The notes beneath the pieces were generated by a model that made no database searches, was not told the DNA's origin, and saw only the letters and a program-made list of their open reading frames with translations. Position numbers and translations under genes: made by a program. Shown here one piece after another: positions 1 through 7,549 of a stretch of DNA of 22,717 nt. Numbering within the stretch: the stretch's first letter is position 1; every line of letters begins with the position of its first letter. The DNA is from DASXTS01 sp036402215 (lineage in GTDB: Bacteria; Actinomycetota; Actinomycetes; Mycobacteriales; Pseudonocardiaceae), in the NCBI GenBank assembly GCA_036402215.1, contig DASWTI010000200.1, positions 1 to 22,717 of the forward strand. The letters run 5' to 3'.

Positions 1-2
1 AC

Positions 3-1283
3 CGCACCCGCCGTGCGGCCGCCCTGGCGCGGCGCGCCGCCGAGGCCGCCGAGCGGGTGCCGCTGCCGCTGGTGGCCTGCGAGGCGTTGCAGCTGCTCGG
101 GGTGCTCGCCAGGGAGCGCGACCTCGCCGAGGCGGACGCGCACTTCGAGCGGATGCACGACCTGGCCGAGCGCCACCACCTGCCGATCAAGCGCGTGTAC
201 GCGCTGGTGCTCAAGGCGGGCACCACGTGCCTGGCCGACGGCGACGTGGCCGGGCTGCACCGCGCGGTCGCCGAGGCCAGCCGGCTCGGCGCCATGACCC
301 TGGTGCACGAGGTGGAGGGCATCCTCGCCCTGCAGGCCGTGCTGCGCGGCGAGCACGCCGAGGCGGAGCGCCTGGTGGACGACTGCCTGCGGGCCACCGT
401 GCGCCTGCGCTTCGACCGGCTCACCCGCTACGTGCTCATGGTGCGTGCCACGCTGGCCGCGCATCGTGGTGACCGAACCGGCATGGACGCCGCGCTCGCC
501 GAGTTCGACCGGCGCGGCGGCCGGGACTCCTACGACCTGCCGCTGGTGCACGGGCTGGCGCGGGCCTTCTGCGCGCTGCTGGAGGAGGACCGCGCGGCGG
601 CGACGGCGGAGCTGGCCCAGGTGCTCGCCTACGAGGAGCGCAGCCCCACCATGTTCCACCTGGCCGGCCGCTCCGGACTGCACCTGCTGCTCGGCGTGCT
701 CGACGGCCGGGTGGACCGCGCGCGGTACCACGAGCTCACCACCGGTCCGGCCGCCGCCATGCGCTGGAACGCCCAGTTCGCCTGCCTGGCCGACGCGGTG
801 CTGCTCGGCCGCGAGGGCCGCACCGCCGAGGCGGACCGCGCGTCGGCGGCGGGGGAGCGGGCCGGCGCCCTGTACCCGATGGCCGGGCACCTGGCGCTGC
901 GGCTGGTCGCCGAGGAGGCGCACGAGGCGGGCTGGGGCCGCCCGGTGGACTGGTTGCGCGCCGCCGAGCTGTACTTCCACGAGGCCGGCGTACCCGCCGT
1001 GGCCGGTGCCTGCCGGGCCGCGCTGCGCCGCGTCGGCGCGTCCGTCCCGCAGCGCCGCGGCGGCACCGAGGCGGTCCCCGCCGTGCTGCGCGCGCTGGGC
1101 GTCACCGCACGCGAGTACGAGGTGTTCCAGCTGCTCGTGGAACGCCTGGGGAACAAGGCCATCGGCAGCCGCCTGCACATCTCGCCGCGCACCGTGGAGA
1201 AGCACGTGGCCAGCCTGATGGCCAAGACCGGCCGCGCCGACCGCGAGGCGCTCACCACCTACGCCCGCGCGGTCCTCACCTGA
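3..1283 (+). CDS. LuxR-family transcriptional regulator, C-terminal part (5' end outside window)
   Basis: The reading frame is open from the first bases of the window to a TGA at 1281-1283, so the gene begins upstream and only about 426 codons are seen. The visible protein is a long run of Ala/Leu/Glu/Arg-rich helices resembling the TPR-like repeats of large LuxR/MalT-type (LAL) regulators. It ends in a LuxR helix-turn-helix at about 1095-1275, with TAREYEVFQLLVE, the GNKAIGSRLHIS recognition segment and SPRTVEKHVASLMAKTG. That C-terminal domain binds DNA as a dimer. An N-terminal ATPase or sensor domain, usual in this class, would lie outside the window and cannot be assessed. The gene converges on rnd across 97 bp. 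The LuxR assignment is firm; the inducer and targets are unknown. Confidence 0.85.
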   Translation, partial: RTRRAAALARRAAEAAERVPLPLVACEALQLLGVLARERDLAEADAHFERMHDLAERHHLPIKRVYALVLKAGTTCLADGDVAGLHRAVAEASRLGAMTLVHEVEGILALQAVLRGEHAEAERLVDDCLRATVRLRFDRLTRYVLMVRATLAAHRGDRTGMDAALAEFDRRGGRDSYDLPLVHGLARAFCALLEEDRAAATAELAQVLAYEERSPTMFHLAGRSGLHLLLGVLDGRVDRARYHELTTGPAAAMRWNAQFACLADAVLLGREGRTAEADRASAAGERAGALYPMAGHLALRLVAEEAHEAGWGRPVDWLRAAELYFHEAGVPAVAGACRAALRRVGASVPQRRGGTEAVPAVLRALGVTAREYEVFQLLVERLGNKAIGSRLHISPRTVEKHVASLMAKTGRADREALTTYARAVLT

Positions 1284-1300
1284 CCTGGCCTCGGACCCCG

Positions 1301-1355
1301 CGCTCAGCCGTGCCGTCTCCGCTCAACCGCGCCGCCGGCCTCGCTCAGCCGTGCC
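1301..1355. repeat. Three imperfect copies of a 14-bp repeat between convergent genes
   Basis: CGCTCAGCCGTGCC occurs exactly at 1301-1314 and 1342-1355. A 12/14 match (CGCTCAACCGCGCC) lies between them at 1320-1333. The copies are 19 and 22 bp apart and fill most of the gap between the convergent stops at 1283 and 1381. No clear terminator hairpin was seen here. The function is unknown. Confidence 0.5.
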
Positions 1356-1380
1356 CGCTCCGCCGCCGGACGGGCTCGGG

Positions 1381-2571
1381 TCAGCCGGTCAGCGCCTTCG
1401 TCAGCAGGTCCACCGTCAGCTCCCGCTGCCACGGCCGGGCGCCGCCGGCGGTGAGCGCACGGTCCACCGAGTCCGGGGTGGCGCCCTCGGGTGGCTGCCA
1501 GCAGATCCGGCGCACCAGGTCGGGCTGCAACAGGTTCTCCACCGGCAGCGAGTGCCGCGCGGCCAGCTCGGCGAGCCCCGTCCGGGCCGCGCTCAGCCGG
1601 GCCGCGGCCGCCGGGTCCTTGTCCGCCCAGCGGCTCGGCGGTGGCGGTCCGTCGCTCGCCGGGTTCACCTCGGGCAGCGCCGTGCGGGGCAGCGCGCGGG
1701 CTCTCGCCAGCGCGTCCGACCAGGTCTGCGCGAGCCGCCGCTGGGCCCGGCCGCGGTAGACCGGCAGCTTGGTCAGCTCGGCGACGTCCGGCGGGTCGGC
1801 CACCGCGGCCTCCACGATCGCCGCGTCCGGCAGCACCCGTCCGGGGGCGATGTCACGCCGCTCGGCCAGCTCGTCGCGGGCCTCCCACAGCTCGCGCACC
1901 GCGGCGAGCTGCCGGGCGCGGCGGATGCGGTGGATGCCGGAGGTGCGCCGCCAGGGCTCGGCGCGCGGCGCCGGTGCCGGCGCCCGGCGGACGGCCTCGA
2001 ACTCCTGCTCGGCCCACTCCAGCTTGCCCTGCTGGGTCAGCTCGACGAACAGTGTGTCCCGCAACGGCAGCAGCAGCTCGACGTCCAGCGCGGCATAGGT
2101 GAGCCAGTCGTGCGGCAGCGGCCGGGTGGACCAGTCGGCCGCGCCGTGACCCTTGCGCAGCTGGTAGCCGAGCATCCGCTCGACCATCGCCGCGAGGCCC
2201 ACGCGCTCGAAACCGGCCAGCCGCCCGGCGAGCTCGGTGTCGAACAGCCGGTCCGGCACGAGCCCCAGCTCGGCCAGGCACGGCAGGTCCTGGGAGGCGG
2301 CGTGCAGCACCCACTCGAGGCCCCGCAACGCGTCCGCGAGCGCCGCGAACTCCGGCTGCGGGATCATGACCGGGTCGATCAGCACGGTGCCCACGGGCTC
2401 CCGGCGGATCTGCACCAGATAGGCGCGCTGCGAGTAGCGGTACCCGGAGGCCCGCTCGGCGTCGATGGCCACCGGTCCGTGGCCGACCGCGAGGTCCGCC
2501 GCCACCGCGGCCAGGCCTCGGGCGTCGGACACCACCGGCGGCACGCCGTCGGCCGGTGCCAGCAGTGGCAC
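1381..2571 (-). CDS. rnd: Ribonuclease D (DEDDy 3'-5' exoribonuclease with HRDC domain)
   Basis: This is a 396-residue RNase D-like 3'-5' exoribonuclease expected to trim stable RNAs in the cytoplasm. The DEDDy residues are visible: D37 and E39 in VAIDAERASG, D95 in HAASQDLPCL, and Y159/D163 in LTYAALDVELL. An HRDC domain follows at about 210-290 (RRARQLAAVRELWEARDELA and LTKLPVYRG). The start is uncertain. GTG at 2571 is the first usable start codon, but the frame is open far upstream with no ATG, GTG or TTG between it and the response-regulator stop at 2691, and its Shine-Dalgarno match is poor. In M. tuberculosis the homologue Rv2681 also sits beside DUF3000, which supports the call. Confidence 0.9.
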   Translation of the reverse strand: MPLLAPADGVPPVVSDARGLAAVAADLAVGHGPVAIDAERASGYRYSQRAYLVQIRREPVGTVLIDPVMIPQPEFAALADALRGLEWVLHAASQDLPCLAELGLVPDRLFDTELAGRLAGFERVGLAAMVERMLGYQLRKGHGAADWSTRPLPHDWLTYAALDVELLLPLRDTLFVELTQQGKLEWAEQEFEAVRRAPAPAPRAEPWRRTSGIHRIRRARQLAAVRELWEARDELAERRDIAPGRVLPDAAIVEAAVADPPDVAELTKLPVYRGRAQRRLAQTWSDALARARALPRTALPEVNPASDGPPPPSRWADKDPAAAARLSAARTGLAELAARHSLPVENLLQPDLVRRICWQPPEGATPDSVDRALTAGGARPWQRELTVDLLTKALTG

Positions 2572-2572
2572 C

Positions 2573-2614
2573 GGTACGGGTTCCGCCGGGTCACCGGCCG
2601 GTGGTACGGGTTCC
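2573..2614. repeat. 12-bp direct repeats flanking a 12-bp palindrome upstream of rnd
   Basis: GGTACGGGTTCC is present exactly at 2573-2584 and 2603-2614, a 30-bp period. Between them, overlapping the second copy by one base, is the perfect palindrome CACCGGCCGGTG at 2592-2603. The cluster lies immediately before the chosen rnd start in the gap after the response-regulator gene. It could be an operator, a leader hairpin, or repetitive coding sequence if rnd starts further upstream, where the frame reads as Pro/Glu/Val-rich. Confidence 0.45.
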
Positions 2615-2690
2615 CCGGGACGACGGGCGCCGGTGGACCGGCCTGGACCGGTACCGCCGGCGCCGTCGTCGCGGGGCGTGGTATCTCCGC

Positions 2691-3404
2691 TCAGCGGATC
2701 ACCCCGGCGCGCATCGCGAGGGCCACCATCTGCGCACGGTCGCCCGTGCCCAGCTTGCGGCCGATGCGCGACAGGTGGCTCTTGACGGTGAGCGCGGAGA
2801 GGTTCAGGGCCTCTCCGATCTCCTTGTTGCTCCGTCCGTCCGCCACGAGCTGCAGAACCTCCACCTCGCGCGCCGAGAGCTCGCGCGGGGTGTTGTCCGT
2901 GCCGGGCACGCGAGTACCCGCGGCCAGCATGGGTGCCACATTGGGGTCCGCGTACACACCGCCGTCGAGAACCCGACGCACGCCGTCGGTCACGATGGAT
3001 GGGGAGGCGGACTTGAGCAGGTAGGCCTGGGCCCCGGCCTGGAACGCCGAACGCACCGCGAACGGGTCGTCCGACGAGGCGAGCACGACGATGCGCGGCC
3101 AGCCCAGTGAGCGGAGTTCGCCCACGAGGTCGAGCCCGCTGCCGTCGGGCAGCCCGAGATCCAGGATGGCCAGGTCACACGGACCACTGGCCAGTGCCCT
3201 GGCCCGTGCCTCGGCCACGGTCGCGGCCTCGTGCACGGTGCCTGCTCCCATCTGCGACAGGCGCGTCGCGATGGCCTCGCGCAGCAGTGGATGGTCGTCC
3301 ACCACCAACACCGAGAACAGTTCCTCCCGCGGGTGCGGGACCATGGGTGCCGGCATGGTGCCGGCGGGTGTGCGAACAGCCGTGCCAAGGCCAACGGCAG
3401 CCAC
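2691..3404 (-). CDS. NarL/LuxR-type response regulator, no kinase nearby
   Basis: A 237-residue two-component response regulator. The receiver domain spans about residues 30-145: acidic pair D36-D37 in VLVVDDHPLL, phospho-acceptor D82 in AILDLGLPDGSG, switch Ser at 110-111 and K131 in YLLKSAS. A LuxR helix-turn-helix follows at about 173-232 (LSAREVEVLQLVADGRSNKEI and LTVKSHLSRIGRKL). The GTG at 3404 is preceded by AGGGAGG with 7-nt spacing, which supports this longer start over internal ATGs at residues 17 and 21. No histidine kinase is encoded in the window, so it is an orphan here. It lies between rnd and DUF3000, where M. tuberculosis, as I recall it, has no regulator. Signal and targets are unknown. 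Confidence 0.92.
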   Translation of the reverse strand: MAAVGLGTAVRTPAGTMPAPMVPHPREELFSVLVVDDHPLLREAIATRLSQMGAGTVHEAATVAEARARALASGPCDLAILDLGLPDGSGLDLVGELRSLGWPRIVVLASSDDPFAVRSAFQAGAQAYLLKSASPSIVTDGVRRVLDGGVYADPNVAPMLAAGTRVPGTDNTPRELSAREVEVLQLVADGRSNKEIGEALNLSALTVKSHLSRIGRKLGTGDRAQMVALAMRAGVIR

Positions 3405-3629
3405 GTCACTACCTCCCTGGAGTCGGTCGTGCCCCCCGACCTCACCGGGACCCCCATCCGCTTGACCGCGCCGCCAACCGTCCGGGGGTGGTGTAGACGG
3501 GGGAAGCGTAGCCGCCCAAGCGGCTCAACGGGGCCATTCCGTCGGGGGATTTCCCGATCGAGTTGTCACGAACCGTTTTCAGGTCGCTCGATAGCGTGAG
3601 CATGGGGTGCCCTGGCTAACACCCGGTGG

Positions 3630-3665
3630 TGCTGACGCGACGTGCTCTGATCAGCACTGTCAGCA
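3630..3665. other. Nested stem-loop
   Basis: The outer stem is TGCTGAC (3630-3636) with GTCAGCA (3659-3665), 7 perfect pairs. The inner stem is GTGCT (3642-3646) with AGCAC (3653-3657) around the loop CTGATC. The arms fold on either DNA strand. It may be part of a structured leader or a small RNA. Confidence 0.45.
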
Positions 3666-3680
3666 GTTGCCGACCCCGGA

Positions 3681-3731
3681 GAACGGAGCAGTCTCACTAG
3701 GCCGAACGGGTGTGAGCAAACTCCTCCGTTC
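3681..3731. other. Long stem-loop with internal helix
   Basis: GAACGGAG (3681-3688) pairs perfectly with CTCCGTTC (3724-3731). Inside it, CTCAC (3693-3697) pairs with GTGAG (3712-3716). It lies 15 bp from the stem-loop at 3630-3665, and together they suggest a structured transcript. It matches no RNA family that I recognise. Confidence 0.45.
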
Positions 3732-3793
3732 GCCATCACGACGCGCCGGCGCGGCGTGGCACGACACGCCGGTGGAAGTACGACACGCCGAAT

Positions 3794-3818
3794 GCCGGAC
3801 GCCGATCGGACGTCCGGC
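3794..3818 (-). terminator. Hairpin after the DUF3000 stop
   Basis: A perfect 8-bp stem, GCCGGACG (3794-3801) with CGTCCGGC (3811-3818), encloses a 9-nt loop. It begins 6 nt beyond the minus-strand stop of the DUF3000 gene, a typical terminator position. No T-tract follows, as is common in high-GC actinomycetes. Confidence 0.45.
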
Positions 3819-3823
3819 GGAAC

Positions 3824-4441
3824 TCAGCGGCCGAACGCGCGGACCCCGACCGGAGGCAGCCCGGCGGCGGTGGCGAGCACCGTGCAGAACGCGTCGGCGT
3901 GTGCCAGCAGGTCCGGATCGCGGGGCGTCCAGGAGGCCCGCAGCTCGATGTCGTGACTGTGCGTAGGCCCGGCCAGGTCCCCGAAGCGCGCCGATGAGGT
4001 CTGCGTGACGGTGCCGCCGAGGGCGGTGTGCTCGGCGCCCGACAGCTCCAGCGCCTCGGTCAGCCAGGACCAGCCGACCTCGGGCAGCAGCGGGTCGCCG
4101 ACGAACTCGTCGTCCAGTTCGGCGCGCACGTAGATCACCAGCCGCAGCACCCCGTCCCAGGCCTGGTGACCCTCCGGGTCGTGCAGCAGCACCAGCCGCG
4201 CGGTGGCGATCGGCGTCTCGTCGTCCGGCCCGCCGGGCTCCACCACCTCGGCGCCGATCGCGTGCGTCCACGGCGCGAGCCGGCGCGGCGCCGGCAGCGC
4301 GGCGATGCTGATCTCGGGACGCGGGCACACCAGGCCCAGCGTGGAGACGGCGGTGGTGAACAACGCCGGAGCGGTCACCGCCACGGTGGCGGCGTCCGGC
4401 GTGTCGCGTGCGTCGGCCGCACGGGCCTTGCCTGCGGACAC
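3824..4441 (-). CDS. DUF3000-family protein
   Basis: A 205-residue soluble protein of the actinobacterial DUF3000 family (M. tuberculosis Rv2680 is a likely homologue). The family's function is unknown. Recognisable blocks are RLVLLHDPEGHQAWDG, LRLVIYVRAELDDEF, DPLLPEVGWSWLTEALE, GGTVTQTSSARFGDLAG and ELRASWTP. The frame is open far upstream through antisense sequence, so the start was chosen by similarity and by a -10-like TACAGT 7 nt before GTG 4441. GTG codons at 4384 and 4378 are alternatives. No membrane segment or catalytic motif is evident. It lies 59 bp after the small CxxC gene on the same strand; conserved linkage to rnd and hemE suggests a housekeeping role, but that is inference. 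Confidence 0.8.
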   Translation of the reverse strand: MSAGKARAADARDTPDAATVAVTAPALFTTAVSTLGLVCPRPEISIAALPAPRRLAPWTHAIGAEVVEPGGPDDETPIATARLVLLHDPEGHQAWDGVLRLVIYVRAELDDEFVGDPLLPEVGWSWLTEALELSGAEHTALGGTVTQTSSARFGDLAGPTHSHDIELRASWTPRDPDLLAHADAFCTVLATAAGLPPVGVRAFGR

Positions 4442-4448
4442 CAGTCGA

Positions 4449-4454
4449 ACTGTA
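4449..4454 (-). promoter_or_regulatory. -10 element of a possible leaderless promoter for the DUF3000 gene
   Basis: TACAGT (minus strand) fits the actinobacterial TANNNT -10 consensus. It lies 7 nt before GTG 4441, so transcription would start at or next to the start codon. No clear -35 is visible. Confidence 0.35.
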
Positions 4455-4500
4455 GGGGTCGCGCGCGGCGCGCCGGTGCAGGCGCGCCGCCCGGGTTCGT

Positions 4501-4809
4501 TCACGCAGCGCCCCGGCGGTGCCCCGGCGCGTCGCAGTCGGCCGTCCTCCGTCCGGGGTTCAGGGCGGTGGTTCCGTCGCTCACCGTCCCGGCGCCACCC
4601 GTTGTCACCCCGCAGTCCGTGCCCGCGGCCCGTTCGGGTGTCACGTCGGCGAGCCACAGCTCCACGCCCGCGCCGCAGTCGGCGCACACGGCCACCGGGC
4701 CGGGCTCCCCGGTGAGCTGGACGATCTGCACCACGCGGTCGGTGGCGCACTCGGGGCACCGGTGCACCTCGACGCGCAGCTCGGACCCGGCCGGTCGTCG
4801 CTCGGGCAT
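4501..4809 (-). CDS. Small CxxC (zinc-ribbon-like) protein of unknown function
   Basis: A 102-residue protein with two cysteine pairs, CPEC near residue 19 and CADC near residue 45. This is the layout of a small zinc ribbon that binds one metal ion or a redox thiol pair. Between the pairs is a short beta-rich stretch (RVVQIVQLTGEPGPVAV). The last 40 or so residues are Gly/Thr/Ala-rich, look disordered and hold one further Cys. ATG 4809 was chosen because GGAGG lies 5 nt upstream; in-frame ATGs at 4821 and 4878 lack this support. It is divergent from hemE (119 bp apart) and upstream of the DUF3000 gene. I do not recognise a named family. Confidence 0.6.
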   Translation of the reverse strand: MPERRPAGSELRVEVHRCPECATDRVVQIVQLTGEPGPVAVCADCGAGVELWLADVTPERAAGTDCGVTTGGAGTVSDGTTALNPGRRTADCDAPGHRRGAA

Positions 4810-4928
4810 CTCCACCTCCATCGCGATTCCCACCGACGGCCACGGTGACACGGACCGGCGCCGCGGCGTCCGCGCCACGCCGGGCCCGGCCGGACGCGCA
4901 CCGCGCGCGTGCGACCATGAAGGGCGAG

Positions 4929-5996
4929 ATGACTACCTCCACCTTCCCCGCCGCACGCCGCTCACTGGACACCGCGCCGTTCCTCGTCGCCGCCCGCGGC
5001 GGCCGCCCCGCGCGACCCCCCGTCTGGTTCATGCGCCAGGCCGGCCGCTCGCTGCCCGAGTACCGCGAGCTGCGCGCCGGCACCGGCATGCTGCGGGCCT
5101 GCATGACGCCCGAGCTGGCCTGCGAGATCACCCTGCAGCCGGTGCGCCGGCACGGGGTGGACGCGGCGATCCTGTTCAGCGACATCGTGGTCCCGCTGAA
5201 GGCCGCCGGGGTGGCCCTGGACATCGTCGCCGGCACCGGGCCCGTGGTGGACCGCCCGGTGCGCACCGCGGCCGACGTCGCCGCCCTGCCGGTGCTCGAC
5301 CCGGCCGCCGTGGAGCCCGTCGCCGAGGCCGTGCGCATGCTGGTCCGCGCGCTGGGCGACACCCCGCTGATCGGCTTCGCCGGGGCGCCGTTCACCCTCG
5401 CCTCGTACCTCGTGGAGGGCGGGCCGAGCCGCAACCACGAGCGCACCAAGGCCCTCATGTACTCCGACCCGGCCACCTGGCACGCGCTGGCTGGCCGCCT
5501 CGCCACGCTCGCCGTCACGTTCCTGACCGCGCAGCTCGACGCCGGCGTGGACGCCGTGCAGCTCTTCGACTCCTGGGCCGGGGCACTGTCCGAGCGGGAC
5601 TACCGCGAGTTCGTGCTGCCGCACTCGGCCGCCGTGTTCGCCGGCCTGGCCGGCGCCGGCGTGCCGCGCATCCACTTCGGCGTGGGCACCGGTGAGCTGC
5701 TCGGCGCCATGAGCGAGGCCGGGGCCGACGTGGTCGGCGTGGACTGGCGGGTCCCGCTGTCCGCCGCGGCGTCCCGGGTGCGGGCCGTGCGGCCGGACCG
5801 GCCTGTTGTCCTGCAAGGGAACCTGGACCCCGCGGTGCTGTTCGCCGGCTGGCCCGTCGTGGAGCGGGAGGTGCGCCGGGTGGTCGCCGACGGGCGCGCC
5901 GCCGACGGGCACGTGGTCAACCTCGGCCACGGCGTGCTGCCGGACACCGACCCCGAGGTGCTGACCCGCGTCGTGGAGCTCGTGCACTCGCTGTGA
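4929..5996 (+). CDS. hemE: Uroporphyrinogen decarboxylase
   Basis: A 355-residue cytosolic enzyme that removes four acetate carboxyl groups from uroporphyrinogen III to give coproporphyrinogen III. Family motifs are clear: PPVWFMRQAGRSLPEYRELR (conserved arginines R36 and R40), catalytic D85 in ILFSDIVVPLKAAG, and GFAGAPFTLASYLVEGG. The length is normal. ATG 4929 was chosen because AAGGGCGAG lies directly upstream; ATG 4917 would add four residues. The stop overlaps the hemY start by 4 nt (GTGA), so hemE, hemY and hemQ are likely one translationally coupled operon for consecutive steps. Confidence 0.96.
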   Translation: MTTSTFPAARRSLDTAPFLVAARGGRPARPPVWFMRQAGRSLPEYRELRAGTGMLRACMTPELACEITLQPVRRHGVDAAILFSDIVVPLKAAGVALDIVAGTGPVVDRPVRTAADVAALPVLDPAAVEPVAEAVRMLVRALGDTPLIGFAGAPFTLASYLVEGGPSRNHERTKALMYSDPATWHALAGRLATLAVTFLTAQLDAGVDAVQLFDSWAGALSERDYREFVLPHSAAVFAGLAGAGVPRIHFGVGTGELLGAMSEAGADVVGVDWRVPLSAAASRVRAVRPDRPVVLQGNLDPAVLFAGWPVVEREVRRVVADGRAADGHVVNLGHGVLPDTDPEVLTRVVELVHSL

Positions 5997-7549
5997 GCCC
6001 CCACGTGGTGGTGGTCGGCGGCGGGGTCTCCGGGCTCGCCGCGGCCCACCGGCTGCGCCGCCTGCTCGGGCCCGCCGCCCGCATCACCGTCGTCGAGGGC
6101 TCCTCGCGGCTCGGCGGCAAGCTGCGCACCGTGCCGCTCGCCGGCGAGCCCTTCGACGTCGGCGCGGAGACGTTCCTGGTGCGACGGCCCGAGGCGCTGG
6201 CGCTGGTGCGCGAGCTGGGGCTGGAGTCCCTGCTGGTGCACCCGACCGGCGTCCCGGCCCGGTTGCACGCCGGCGGGCGCAGCGCGCCGTTGCCGACGGC
6301 GACCCTGCTCGGCATTCCCACCGCGGCCACGGCCGGCCTGGAGGCCGTGCTGTCCCCGGCCGCCCTGGCCCGCCTGCGCGCCGAGCCCGCCGTGCCGCTG
6401 CCCTGGGCCCCCGGCGGTGACGTCGCTGTGGGGGAGCTGGTCGCCGACCGCCTCGGTGCCGAGGTCACCGCCCGTCTCGTGGACCCCCTGCTCGGCGGCG
6501 TCTACGCCGGGCGTGCCGCGCGGCTCGGCCTGCGGGCCACCGTGCCCGCCCTCGCCGCCACCCTGGACGCCCTCGCCGCCGCCGGCCCCGTGCCGTCGCT
6601 CGTCGCCGCCGCCACCCGCGCATCCGGCGCCCCGGTAAGCCCGGTGGCCTCCTCCGTCCCGAACCTCCCCGCGACCCCGGAGATCTCCCCTCCCGCCCCT
6701 TCCGCCTCCTCCACCCCGGCCGGCTCACCGGCCTCTCCTGCCACCCCGGCCTCGGCCGCGGTGGGGGAGCGCGCCGTCCCCGTGCACCAGGGGCCGGTGT
6801 TCGGGGCGTTGCGGGGCGGCATGACGGTGCTGGTGTCGGCGCTGGCGCGGTCCGCGCACGCCGACGTGCGGCTGGGGCAGCCGGTGCGCGTGCTCAGCCG
6901 GACGGCCACCGGCTGGCGGCTGGAGCTGGGGCCGGTGCCCGCGCCGGCCTTCCTGGACGCGGACGCGGTGGTGCTGGCCGTGCCGCCGCCCGCGCTGCGC
7001 CGCCTGCTGACCCCCCTCGTCCCCGCGGCCGCGGCCGCCGTGGCCGGCGTCGACGTCGCCTCCATGGCGATCGTCTCCCTCGCGCTGCCCCCCACGGTCA
7101 CCCTGCCCGAGGCCTCCGGCGTGCTCGTCGCGGCCGGGGAACCGTTGCACGCCAAGGCCTTCACCTACTCCGGCGCCAAGTGGCGGCACCTCGGCGGCGC
7201 CGTGCTGCGGGCCTCCGTCGGCCGGCACGGCGACGAGCGTGACCTCCAGGTGGACGACGCCGAGCTGGTGCGCCGGGTGCGCGCCGACCTCGCCGAGCTC
7301 ACCGGCATCACCGCCGAGCCGGTCGACGCCGTGGTCACCCGCTGGGGCGGCGGCCTGCCCCAGTACGCCGTCGGCCACGCCGACCGGGTGGCCACGCTGC
7401 GCAACGCCATCGCCGGACAGCCCGGCCTCGCCGTCGCCGGCGCGTTCCTGGACGGCGTCGGCATCCCGGCCTGTGTGGGCGCCGCGGACGCCGCCGCCGC
7501 GCGCGTCGCCGCGCACCTCTCTGCGAGGATGGGCGCATGGCACGGCTGA
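5993..7549 (+). CDS. hemY: Coproporphyrinogen III oxidase (HemY/CgoX), with a Pro/Ala/Ser-rich insertion
   Basis: A 518-residue FAD enzyme that oxidises coproporphyrinogen III to coproporphyrin III in the coproporphyrin-dependent route used by actinobacteria; older annotation calls it protoporphyrinogen oxidase. The Rossmann motif VVVVGGGVSGLAAAHRL is at the N-terminus, followed by VVEGSSRLGGKLRT and FDVGAETFLVRRPEAL. Near the C-terminus VTRWGGGLPQYAVGH and AVAGAFLDGVGIPAC match the FAD-binding end of the family. Residues about 211-262 form a Pro/Ala/Ser/Thr-rich low-complexity insertion that is absent or short in homologues I know, making the protein longer than the usual 450-480. GTG 5993 overlaps the hemE stop, and the 3' end overlaps hemQ by 13 nt. 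Confidence 0.94.
   Translation: MSPHVVVVGGGVSGLAAAHRLRRLLGPAARITVVEGSSRLGGKLRTVPLAGEPFDVGAETFLVRRPEALALVRELGLESLLVHPTGVPARLHAGGRSAPLPTATLLGIPTAATAGLEAVLSPAALARLRAEPAVPLPWAPGGDVAVGELVADRLGAEVTARLVDPLLGGVYAGRAARLGLRATVPALAATLDALAAAGPVPSLVAAATRASGAPVSPVASSVPNLPATPEISPPAPSASSTPAGSPASPATPASAAVGERAVPVHQGPVFGALRGGMTVLVSALARSAHADVRLGQPVRVLSRTATGWRLELGPVPAPAFLDADAVVLAVPPPALRRLLTPLVPAAAAAVAGVDVASMAIVSLALPPTVTLPEASGVLVAAGEPLHAKAFTYSGAKWRHLGGAVLRASVGRHGDERDLQVDDAELVRRVRADLAELTGITAEPVDAVVTRWGGGLPQYAVGHADRVATLRNAIAGQPGLAVAGAFLDGVGIPACVGAADAAAARVAAHLSARMGAWHG

Larger units (their letters stand above)
3405..3823. other. 419-bp non-coding region rich in predicted stem-loops
   Basis: No convincing gene lies between the response-regulator start and the DUF3000 stop. 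The region is less GC-rich than its surroundings. It holds the response regulator's Shine-Dalgarno (AGGGAGG at 3412-3418, minus), a small hairpin at 3510-3525 (AGCCGC/GCGGCT, loop CCAA), two nested stem-loops at 3630-3665 and 3681-3731, the 11-bp repeat ACGACACGCCG at 3761-3771 and 3780-3790, and a hairpin just past the DUF3000 stop. The leader of the minus-strand response regulator probably lies within it. Confidence 0.6.

Noticed and set aside
1351..3024. 557-codon plus-strand open frame
   Set aside because: Antisense to rnd and the response regulator, both with intact catalytic motifs.
3607..3966. 119-codon plus-strand frame across the structured gap
   Set aside because: Runs antisense into the DUF3000 gene and covers the stem-loops; composition is not protein-like.
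4845..4928. Longer hemE start
   Set aside because: The added residues are Arg/Ala-rich and unlike other HemE; a Shine-Dalgarno precedes ATG 4929.
4442..5518. Extension of the DUF3000 frame across the CxxC gene and hemE
   Set aside because: Overlaps two genes on other frames, and similarity to DUF3000 covers only the part downstream of about 4441.
4028..5695. 555-codon plus-strand open frame running into hemE in another frame
   Set aside because: Overlaps DUF3000 antisense and hemE out of frame; no motif.
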